This document shows, one piece after another, positions 21,172 to 32,300 of a stretch of DNA of 64,000 nt. The stretch spans positions 5,169,784 through 5,233,783 of the forward strand of contig NC_134526.1 of the NCBI RefSeq assembly GCF_027942865.1, read 5' to 3'. Position 1 is the stretch's first letter. Each line of letters starts with the position of its first letter. This DNA is from Odontesthes bonariensis (lineage: Eukaryota > Chordata > Actinopteri > Atheriniformes > Atherinopsidae). The notes under the pieces were generated by a model. The model was not told the origin of the DNA. It worked only from the letters and a program-made list of their open reading frames with translations, and did not search any database. The translations under genes were made by a program, and so were the position numbers.

Positions 21172-21600
21172 TCAGCTGTTCTTTCTTTGGACATCGGCCG
21201 CTTTTTCTCTTATTTTTTGTGACCTGAATCTGGCCAAAGGACACTTTAGGAAGCCGAGAACGGAGCTGCCAAGCTTCTGATCTGCCTCTTTAAAACAGGA
21301 GAGAACGTCTTTAAACGAGTGTAAACTTCTCATCCTTCCCATGGAGTTTCTAAATGTCACAAAACTAGCTGGGCGATATTCTCTCACGGTTATTTCTTTC
21401 TTAATTTGCGAGAAAACGACATGTGTAGCCTTTTTGTGCTGTGACCAAAAATGATTCCTCCTGATTATCTTAAATCTTTGGATAACATGGATGCGACTGC
21501 TCTTCCAACAGGAATCAGAGAACATTACAGGCTGAACTGTGGATAATTACAGAGGGTTGAATCCCCTCAAATCCCTGTTATAATTCATATTATTGTATTT
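21172..21600. other. No gene seen
   Basis: A 117-codon minus frame (21172-21525) is the only open stretch. It shows no domain, and it lacks coding-like bias or a family-like motif. Confidence 0.35.
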
Positions 21601-21605
21601 TTGCA

Positions 21606-21830
21606 GAATGCAGAATGCCTTTATTGTCATTATACATGGTACAACGAAATTTAAAGCCACCAAAAACAGTGCAAAGAGTGCGAATATAAAAAAATATTTT
21701 AAAAAGTATATATAAGTAATGTAAAAAAGGGAAGGGTGTAAGATGCACAGTTTTTTACAGTAATAAAATAAATAAAATAAAATAAAATAAAATAAGGTGT
21801 TAGTAGTGGATATATTGCACACAGCAGTGT
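21606..21830 (-). mobile_element. LINE-type 3' tail, second arm of inverted pair
   Basis: Contains TTTATTGTCATTATACATGG followed by TACAACGAAATT. It is nearly identical to the complement of 20716-20900, with an extra AATAAAATAAAAT run near 21765-21795. Confidence 0.65.
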
Positions 21831-22148
21831 TTGGCCATATTTTTTTTAATATTGCACATGAATAGGGATTGTCCAAAGGACGATCAGTGTGTGTATGTTC
21901 TGACCTGCAGTTTGGACTCAGACTTTCTCATTAATAATAATTATTATTATAATGTTACAGTTGGAAGTACACAAACTATATCTCACCAAAGGGATTAATA
22001 ATTGTTTCCATTCATGTGGCTGCCAAAACCTGATCTTTATACTTTAATCAGCGTTGATGGTACACTTCTTCATTAGGCCAATTAACTAATAAGCACCTAT
22101 TATGAGCTGCTTCTGCTGAAATGATGTGAAATCTGTTGTTGGGACATG

Positions 22149-22293
22149 AAAGGAAGTTTTATGTTTATTCACAGACTCGGTGATGCTTTAAGACATTAAA
22201 AGCAGACTTAATGAAGCGCAGTGGTAGTTTTTAGTCCTCAGTAAACCTGAAGTTATGATCGGTTAACCTGAACTGTTACTGGTTGTGATTAAG
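22149..22293. repeat. 145-bp direct repeat, copy 1
   Basis: GAAAGGAAGTTTTATGTTTA to CTGGTTGTGATTA. It is repeated at 23341-23493, flanking block A'. The surrounding 21840-22148 and 22294-22807 hold no recognisable gene. Confidence 0.8.
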
Positions 22294-22807
22294 GCAACTA
22301 GAACTGGGAACTAAACTACATGTATTAGGATTCCAATGAAAGAGCAACTCCTTATCAAAATAAAGTTATTTTACAATTTCATGAAGAAAAGTTTGAGCTT
22401 TTTTTTTGCAGTTATCTGAGCCGCTATCAAAGCACTGCTGCCCCCTTGTGGTTAACATTATTACTACGCTGGTTTTAAGTTGAGGTCGAGTTGTTTCTGT
22501 GCAGCTAATCTGCGTTTTGCTTTGGGATGTTTTGTTTGGATAATGCAGTCTGTAATTAAACTGAACAAGAAAGTATGATCAAAGTCAAGTGTAATCAAAG
22601 TAAGAGTAGTGGTCTCTGGATATCATACATTAGAGGCAGATTAATGCGTTCACTTTAATGTTTCTGTGGGTAAATGTAATATTAACCACTTCAAATTTCA
22701 TTGAGTAGCTTATGAATTTATTTCCATTTCCCTTCGATGTCGATACATTTGAATGAATCTTTTCAGGTGAAAACGTGATAAATTGACCAAACATTCACTA
22801 AACGTTT

Positions 22808-23320
22808 GAGTCTCAGATAAATGTAAATGTTGTGATGTAGTGGCTCTATTACAGAGACAATCTCAGGCTGCCACCATTCGATTAAGTCCAAACATCACGG
22901 GTCAACAGAGTAGAGCCACTGCTCCTGACTGAATAAAAAGGCTTAAAATGAAAACAAAAACTTATTTTCATAGGTAAACGTCTCATAAATGCACAGACAC
23001 AAAATAAAGGGAGATCTGTTTTATTTTCAGAGGCATCGGACAACAATTATTTCTTTTTTTACATTTTTGGGCATTTCAGAGGGTTTCCTAGAACAGGAGC
23101 AACAACTAAGGCACAGCACAACTCCCAGACAGAGACGACTATAAAGAAAAGCAACAAAACAGTCACGAACAGACAGAAAAACAGGCTGAAAAAGCATCAA
23201 ATGAAGCCTCTCAGCTGGGATTTTCCCCTTCTGAGCAACACTTTCATACCATAGAAATCTCTTATAAAAGCCTCAGAAATAATCACGACTGCATCCAAAC
23301 ATCTGGACGTCTAAACAACT
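22808..23320. repeat. Block A, inverted copy
   Basis: Reverse complement of 7169-7696, ending at GACGTCTAAA. The match to block A stops at GAGTCTCAGA on the left side, which is exactly where block B begins in the 7-kb copy. Confidence 0.85.
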
Positions 23321-23340
23321 TCAAATCTGTAATCTGCAAT

Positions 23341-23493
23341 GAAAGGAAGTTTTATGTTTATTCACAGACTCGGCGATGCTTTAAGACATTAAAAGCAGAC
23401 TTAAAGAAGCGCAGCGGTAGTTTTTAGTCCCACTGATCCTCAGTAAACCTGAAGTTATGATCGGTTAACCTGAACTGTTACTGGTTGTGATTA
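23341..23493. repeat. 145-bp direct repeat, copy 2
   Basis: Same sequence as 22149-22293 with a short insertion (CCCACTGAT near 23430). The two copies flank block A'. Confidence 0.8.
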
Positions 23494-24469
23494 ACTTGCA
23501 GAATTTAAAGTGTATTTATGTCGCAATTTGTGCACGTTGCTTTTGTTTTTCGGTGTTGTTTTCTGGTTATGTGGATTCATTCTGTCTGTACCAGTTTGGT
23601 TTTGATGCTCTTCCTCCCTGGTTTCTCTCCTCTTGTTCTCGGTTGGCATTGTTTGGGTTTCTTCGGTTTGTGTCGGTCTCGTCTTTAGCTGTTTATAGTT
23701 GCTCTCGTGTGTTGTCTGTTGCTTTCAGACTGCGTCACATTAGTCTCGTCTTGCCTCAGTTCCCTCCTGTTCTGGTCATTAGCTCCACTGCTAATTATCA
23801 GTTTCTGCTTTAAAGTGTTCCGGTTTTCTCCTACAACCTCTGTCCTCTGATCTCCACCGGCCGTCACATTTTATTGTCCTTTTGTGTGCGAAAGAGGAAC
23901 TAATTTACATGTTTTATTGGTAAAATAAAGTTTACTTACTTAGTTTCATGTAAAAGTGCCACTAATACAGAGACAGTATCACATTAATGTGTAAAAAGTG
24001 CACTTATAATGGCGCTCAAATGTAGTTTAAAATCCACTAAAACTTAACGGTTCAGTGATAATTCTGAGAATAATAGTTATGTGAAATGTTTAATGATAAA
24101 TTCACTCTATCTGCAGATAAGTCGCTGTGAACAATGAACTGGAACGAGTCGCAGTGCTGTTTAGATGATGTTTATGGATTTTGGGATCCTGGGAGGTATT
24201 TCATTGCTTTGGCTGTTTTTGGGTTTAACTTTAGTTTGCTTCCTGCGGTGAAAGTTAACTCAATTCTGTACTTTTAGCTGTAATTTTTATTCAAATTGCA
24301 GTCATGACTTAATTATTTAGACCCTTGATATTTCTGACCACTTTTAAAAACTGAACTGGCTTCACATGTTCACGCTTCATCAGTCCGCCTGGTTAGTTTC
24401 TACTTGATATTGTTCACATTTATACTTTGACTCGGTTTTATTCGGAAATAAACTCATTAACTAATTTTC
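23494..24469. other. No gene seen
   Basis: Open frames such as 23487-23813 are Phe/Ser-rich with no motif. No transposon ends were identified. Confidence 0.4.
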
Positions 24470-25507
24470 TGCCTGATGTTTAATGGTGTAACTGAATATT
24501 GTGCTGGAAGTCCCCTTTTAAAGCTCCAAAATCTAGCTGGGACTCTAGAGTCCGGGGAAAAGGGGGCATTAGAAGTGTTTGAGAAAGCAATTAGCTCACA
24601 AATGTGTTTCAAAGTCATTTCTAGAGTGTATAGCGGCCTCCGTAGAGCTAACTCCCACGATACATTTTATATTAAAGAAAAATGGGAAAAGGAAAGTGGG
24701 ATAAGCTCTCAGCTGAGAATTGGGAAACTCTTTGTATTCTGCAGTGGGAGACCACATGTTTTAATTCTTGGCGAGAATTTAGTTGGAAAAATCTGTCCAG
24801 ATTCTTTCTCACCCGCTTACAACAGCGTGACCAAATACCCAATGTAAGATGCTGGAGAGCTTGTGGACTCATTGAGTTCAACCATTTTCATATTTTCTGG
24901 GAATGCCCTGCCCTAGCAGCATATTGGCAAGACATACACACACACCTGGAAGCTGTTTTTCAGTTCAATATCCCATTCAGGTTTGACACAATGTTTCTAG
25001 GAAACACTGAATTTGACGACTGGGACCACAATGATAAAAGACTACTGCTGATGCTTTTAGTTGCAAGTAAAAAGGCTATTACTAGAAGATGGTTGAAACC
25101 AGATCCTGATAAACTAATTGATTGATTAGATGTCATTCATGATATATATGTGATGGAAAAAATGACTCACTAAGAATCCAGATTGAAAAATTCTCTAGAA
25201 TTTGGACCAAGTGGACTGCGTATATTGCATGTATAAGAGAGGATTTTTGTTAGCTGGCGTTATTTTGTTTTATCCTCTGTCTTTTTTTTTCTCTTTCTCA
25301 TTATAGTAACATTTTCTAGATGTACATATTGAAATGGAATATAAAGTGTAAGCTTCCCATGTTGATGTTCTTTATCTTTCTCTTTTTTCTTATTTCATTT
25401 TTTTCATTATATAAAATGTATATATCCATAGGCCATAAGCTAAAGATTGATTGCTGTAATGTATACATTTATTTGCCTCAATAAAAAAATAATGTAAAAA
25501 AAAAAAG
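24470..25507 (+). pseudogene. L1-type LINE 3' fragment
   Basis: Two overlapping plus frames with a frameshift near 24690. The second (24682-25125) reads as an L1 ORF2 C-terminal domain: WKNLSRFFLTRLQQRDQIPN, then CWRACGLIEFNHFHIFWECP, the CxxC...HxxxxC knuckle typical of fish L1. A 3' untranslated region of about 380 bp ends in A-rich sequence at about 25480-25507. It is 5'-truncated and inactive. Confidence 0.8.
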
Positions 25508-26346
25508 GGTGTAAAGCTGTATTTAATGTCTTTACGAAGAAGTTTTTAGTTAGTATCATCTGTTACTGTCTTCTAAAGAAACTGGTGGGAAAACATTTAA
25601 TCTTTTATTACCTGTTAGGCACGAAAAATGAACACAAACACGAGAACAATCATGTGTTTTTAATGGTTTCAATCTGGGAAGTTCTAACATGAAAGAACTC
25701 GTTGGCCTGATGTTGATTCTGATCAACGATGATCCATTCGTGTCAAGTTTCCACAAGGAAAACGCTCTCTTTACCTCTGCAAAATATAAATCTGAACCTT
25801 CAGTTTGGAATCATCATGGAGATACTAGGAGAATAATACAAGAATAAAACATCCATTTAAGTTCAGTTTTCAAAGACCATCCCAAAGTCTATTAAGAGGA
25901 AGTTATTTTATAAAAGCTGGAGCTTTTCCATGAATATTTGTCTGTATATGAGGGCAGGACGGGTCACTGCAGCCCCCTCATGCCTCAGGATTATTATATC
26001 TATCCAGCACCAGGAAATGGAAATTAATGTATTTATTTACCTTCTTTTGTCTGACATCACTTTAATGTTCAGATCTGAGGGCATCTTGAAGACTTAATTA
26101 CTTGCTTTAGTGATAAATGAGAAATTCTACAGTATAAACTACCCTGTTACATGCAAAAACTCCTGATTTCAAAATTTCTCTTGTGCAAAGTTCTGCTTTT
26201 TTGATCAACAATCAACTCACTGGATTTAGGTTTATCGGGTCCCGAGGGGTGAAAATTAGCTTCAGAAAACCTGACAGAGTTTAACTCGTTTGTTCACATT
26301 CATTTGTGTATGACACGTCGTGTGAATCGGGTACAGATGGACGCCT
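25508..26346. other. Downstream flank / possible 3' UTR of the protease gene
   Basis: No coding frame or transposon end was seen. The part next to 26346 follows the stop codon of the minus-strand protease gene and may be its 3' UTR. A GAATTTATTTACCTTC-like AT-rich stretch near 26030 could hold a polyadenylation signal, but none stands out. Confidence 0.35.
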
Positions 26347-29300
26347 CTATGAGAAGAGTTGGAGACAGAAGGCAAAAACGAAGAGAAAGAGGCCGAGGGA
26401 GGAGGAGGAGTGAGCTGCAGCGCCCCCGGTGGTCGCGGTCGCGTTGGTGGTGGCTGCGGCGGCGGTGGCATTGACGTCTGGTGGAGACAAGAACGCCCCC
26501 AATGTGCGAACCAGGAAGGACTGAAAGCGGCTCACTTTATCAAAGACCTTCACTGGATCCTCTCGTTTTCTCCTGGCAGAGCCGTTTGCAGCAGACAACA
26601 CGGCCGCCTGGAACCACGAGCCGTCCTGCTTACACATGAGCGGGCCGCCAGAGTCGCCCTGAGCATACACATGGGAAATCTTTCATCAGTTCATCTCATT
26701 TATTGAAATAACATGGAGGTAGTGGTTAAAATACTGCATATAAAACATAAATTTACAGTTTCCTGCCAGTGTTAATTTCGTCAACCAGGACGATGAGGAA
26801 AATATTTTGTTAACGCCCCTTTTTCCCGAGACGATGACGCACAAAATTGCTTCCAGAAAATAAAAATATGACGAGAATAAAAAATGATTTTCGTGAACGA
26901 GACTAAGACAAGACGAAATTTACAAGCCATGGACGAATGGACATTAAAAAATGTAATTGTTTATAATAATAATTGTTAATATAAGTGTTTCTTGAACTTC
27001 ATAGAAGATTACGCGCTGTTGCCCTGTTTGTCCCTGCACGGCGCCTGTCCCACAGTGCCTCGCACGGCTCAATATTAAATAATAGTAAATATTAGTAAAT
27101 AGTAGTTCATTGAGTCGAGTTCAGTTGAGTTTAGGCCCTTCCCATGTCAAGTAACGTAGCCGGTAGCTAGCTATAACATAACTGTATCTAGTTCAACTTT
27201 GCAGTCCAGTCATGGCGTCGGGCTCGGATACCGGTATACGGTTTGTTGGAGCTGGGCGAAAACAACGCCTGGATGTATGGAGCCATTTCGTTTACAACGC
27301 GAAGGACAACAAAACAACCTGCAGAGAAGGTTTATTCTGTACAGTGTGATATATGTTAAAAAGAGAAGCAGTGTGCGGAGAAGTTCTATTATGTACAGTG
27401 TTGACTAAAATGACTAAAATGACTAAAATGACTAAGACTAAAATTGATTTTCGACATTGTGACTAAGACTAAGACTAAATTAAAAAAAGCTGACGAAATT
27501 AACACTGCTTCCTGCTCAGTTTTATGAGAATTCTGATTCCAAGGAATCGCTTCGCTTAGCTTAGCTTAGCTGAGAAAAGGCGGGAAACGGCTAGCTTGGC
27601 CGTCGGGTAACAAAGGTAAACTTTAAAGTTTGTGCGACTTTTCAGTTTTTATAACAGCTCAGATGTTCCAACATTTAACAATAATGTGGGGCAGACCGCA
27701 TTTTCATCTGGTCTGTGTGATCCATTCCACAAGAAGAGACCAGGGTGCTAACTGCTAACAAGAGCTAGCCTGCATGCGTATAAATGATTTAATTTCATCA
27801 AATTATTTGTTTTATTTAGATTTCACCAGACATTCTTTGTTTATTTAGTCTTTGTAATCTTATTTATAGATGCATTTATTTCTGTCATTTCCACTTAGAA
27901 CTTTCTACCCGTCTTTTTATTCTCCCGTCTCTGTTCTTGCGTTCCTGTTCGCATTTCTGCTTCTTTATGCAAATGAGGGCGTCGCCTTTCTCATTAAAAG
28001 CAAAGAAATGGCGACATTAAATAGAGGCTTAAATCAAAGCAGTTCCAAATGAAAGCTTTCTCTGGGTAAGTCATGTTTTTCCTTTCAGAGGGAGCCATCC
28101 TGTCAGGAAACAGTTTATATGAGAGCTTCCCACTAGCAACTGGATCCAAAGTGTCTCCTTTTTAAAGAGACACAAATGAAAAACAAGGATATATAAACAG
28201 CTGGTGGATAATAATCCCATAATGTACCTGCTCCAGTGTAAACTCTCCTGTACAGATGCTGTCGGCTGCTGATGCATTCCCACAGGCTTGTACCGTGGTC
28301 TGGAACTCCTGGAGGACTTGCTCTTCTGAAGTTGGAGAAGAAAAAGTTTAAGGTGATATCTGAGAGGTTTCTCTTTACCGTGTCAGTATTTGCGCGGTGG
28401 ACTCGCCTCCTCCTCGCCCAGAGCTCCAGCCGGCAGCCCAGCACCTGGAGCTCACAGGGAAGCTCCGCCCGGTGTCCAGGCAGATGGGCTGGATGTATAC
28501 GCTCAGGGTGGGTCGGGCGGACAGCTGCAGCACGGCGACGTTGGACCCCGTCTGGTTGCTCAGAGTGATGTTTGTTACACTTAGTGACACCTCGAAGGGG
28601 TTTGATCCGTTCTGCCTCAAACGACCCAACACGACCGTCCACTCAGACGCCACCGGGGAGCTGTGGGTGACAACAGCCTGAGTCCCACTGCTTTCTAACA
28701 AATACTGGAACTTTGCAATTTCAGCTACTTGGGATCCGGTTTATTATCATTTGCATATGAATACTTTAAAGGGATAGTTCGCCTCTTCTGACATGAAGCT
28801 GTGTGACATCCCATATTAGCAACATCATTTATGAACATCTTCTTACCCCCTGCTGCGTCCTGTGAGCAGAGTTCCAGCCTCGTTTTGGTGTTGATGAAGG
28901 TAGTCCGGCTAGTTGGCTGGGGTTTAAAAAATAAAGCGTTTTGCTTCTCAAAACAATATGCGTTCAACAGAGTAATACATTTGCATCACAAAATGGTTCT
29001 CCAGGAAAAAGTCAGACCTCACAATCTCTTGGCCCTATTTTCTCTCCCTTCGTATCACTGCCTGCTGTGCAGACCGAGCAGCAAACACCGTAACAGGTGC
29101 GGCTGTCGGCAGCAGGCAGTGATACGAAGGGAGAGAAAATAGGGCCAAGAGATTGTGAGGTCTGACGTTTTCCTGGAGAACCATTTTGTGATGCAAATGT
29201 ATTACTCTGTTGAACGCATATTGTTCTGAGAAGCAAAACGCTTTATTTTTTAAACCCCAGCCAACTAGCCGGACTACCTTCATCAGCACCAAAACGAGGC

Positions 29301-32300
29301 TGGAACTCTGCTCACAGGACGCAGCAGGGGGTAAGAAGATGTTCATAAATGATGTTGCTGATATGGGATGTCACACAGCTTCATGTCAGAAGAGGCGAAC
29401 TGTCCCTTTAAAGAGGATTAAACTGTCGATATCTATGTTTATAGTAACAACGGTGTGTAAAGCCAAACCAGCAGTGAACAAGTTTTTTTTTTTGGGGGGG
29501 GGGGCTTTTGTGCCTTTAATGGACAGGATAGTTGAAGAGAGACAGGAAGCAGGGGGCAGAGAGAGGGGGAACAACATGCAGCACAGGGCCGAACTGGGGC
29601 CAGCTGCAGCGAGGACTATAGCCTCTGTACATGGGGCGCCTGCTCAACCCACTACGCCACGGACCACCCCAGTGAACAAGTCTTTTGAGACTAAGAAGGT
29701 CAGGGAATTGGCTGACATTCTTTCATGGCGCGTCCACTACCCATCAGCCTCGGCGGTGACTCACCCTGAGAAGCAGTTTGCATTGCTCATCACCGAGTCC
29801 ACAGCCACCAGCGTCCCACCGCACATATGCCGTCCGTTCTTCTGCAGGCTCGCCATCCACGGCCACTCGCCGGCCCTCGCCACCGAGCTTCCCCCCAAAA
29901 TACGAGAATTCATGGGGGCTTGTCCGCAGACCACCGCTGGAGAGAGAAGCCACAGGTAGAGACCATGAAACTGAACAAACGGGCTAAACTTTAAATCCGT
30001 CCACGTGTTGACGTGATACTCACGTCCGGAGGGAGGGGCTGTTGGCGTGGGCCCAGCTGTGGTGTTTGATGTGGTGGGGGGGGCTGTAGGTGGAGGGCAG
30101 GTGAAGTTGAGGTCGCCGTCAGTCCCGTCGGACGTGAAGGTGACGAAACCCGGCGGGTTTCCGGTCAGAATGCTGCTGATCCACATCTCGTACTGGGACA
30201 CTCGGGTGTAGACTGTCGGAAAGTTTGGCTGAGCACAACCGACTCCGAAACTTGTGATTCCCGCCTGAATCCAGCGATCGCCCTGCTTGATCACCAGAGC
30301 ACCTCCTCCGTCGCCCTTTAAGGCCAGAAACAGTCGGTTTAGAACAGGTGAGAAGGGAGCGTATCTATGTTCCCACGGCCCATTGGTCCCACATTGCTAA
30401 GACTTTTTTATTCATTTTTAGGCCCATTGGTCTAAAATTTAGAATTTTAATGAAAGTTTTCACTAATCTTTATTGTCACTTAGCACAGTGAGGGAGGCCC
30501 ATACATAATTTTTATGTGGGGTCTGTATGGGAATGTTCCTCTACATAACTACATGAAGAACACATATATCCAATAAATAAATTTTATTTTATGGCAGCTT
30601 ACCACCGGGTCATGAATGACACTGGTCAAGTGCGCCACCCCGGACTGTGATGATATTTTATAGGCCACTTTTTTTGGTGTAAAGCTAATTTAGCCATGAA
30701 ATACATATTATTATTGTTATTATTAGTAGTAGCAGTAGTATTAGTAGTACCAGTGCAGTTGTAGGTGTTTTTATACTTTTGGAAATGAAGCTAAAAAAAC
30801 AGCTGAGGAAATAATAAAAAATAAAAATAAAATAAAAAGGTTAGCATGTGCAGGCCAAATGTCTTTACACCTTTTTCGCTATTAGTTTACTCAGAAATGT
30901 GAGAACATGGAGTTGTGGGACATAGGGCTGTGGGAAAATAGAGCTGACCCCGGTGAGAAGGTGGAACGATTTGATAGAAACGGGAAAAGATGATCACCTG
31001 ACAGGGGCCCTTCCCTCCAGCACGCAGTCCGGCACACATCATGTTTTCAGTGATATTTTGGATGTTTCTGTAATCACAATCGCACTCTCTGTTTCCCACA
31101 ACGGGCACCTCCACCTCGGTCAGGTTTGGAGGAGAAAGAAGTGGCACTAAAGGGGCACAAATCCAGTTTTATAAACAACACGTTTGATTCATCTGTGACA
31201 GGTGTCCAGGATGTATGCAGCTCATTAAATATAATGGGGAAATATAATTGATTCCAAGGAAGTGGCTAGCTTAGCTTAGCTTAGTGCAAAGCTTAAAAAA
31301 GGCGGGAAAAAGCTAGCTTGGCCATGCGTCATGGTAACAAAGATAAACTGTAAAGTTAGTGCGACTTTTCAGTTTTTATGACAGTTCAGATGTGCCGACA
31401 TTTAACAATAATGTGGGGCAGACCACACTGTCATCTGGTCTGTGTGATCCATTCCACAAGAAGAGAATACAGATGTGCTAACTGCTAACAAGAGCTAGCC
31501 TGCATGCGTACAAAAGATCAGATGTTCGTTATGGAGGACTGAAACTGCCAAAATAAATACAATTATATAAATACCTACGTTTAAAAGATAAATGCTACTA
31601 ACAGAAAACAAAATAGTAATAAATGATAATAAGAATAATTAGAGCTGGGCAACGATTGAAATTTTTAATCTAATTAATCACATGATTTCCCTGATTAATC
31701 ACGATTAATCGCATTTGTACGCAAAATCCAAAAATAGTCAAATAAATAAATAAATAATAATCAAAAGTAGTGTATAGCTTTTAGCATTTAGCTTTATTTT
31801 AAATGTGCTGCCATATGAATGAAAGTGCCATAACATTTGTTGTGCAAACACACTTTTAACATCAGCATCTTTCTGTAGTTTTTATGTAGAAGCCTCGCTC
31901 CACTGTCTGTTTCCTTGAATGACTTGCTGCTATCAGTTGTGTGTTTTGCCTTTAAGTGATATTTTAGACTGGAACTACTACGCTGAGAAGACAATTCAAC
32001 TTGGCAGTGTTTACAGATGACTTTGGTTCTGTCGACTCCGCCGTCTGGAAGAACTTTAAAATGAAAATGGCCGAGTAAAAGTTCCGTACCCTTCTCCATG
32101 TTTGGTGGATCCGCCGATTACTTTCTTTTCCGGTTCCACAGCAGACAGCAGCAGACTTTTACAAAATAAAAGCCTGTGAGCAACAGACTTTTACAAAATA
32201 AAACCTGAATTAATGCACGCTAAAATTTTTCTCGGCATTAAATAATTAACAAGTTGACGCGATAATAACGAGTAAACTTGCCCAGCCCTAATAATTATAT

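Noticed and set aside
21172..21525. 117-codon minus frame
   Set aside because: No motif, no coding-like bias, and no splice link to the downstream ORF.
29590..29669. tRNA gene
   Set aside because: The tRNA-like segment is the head of a SINE with an A-rich tail and target duplication. No complete cloverleaf could be drawn.
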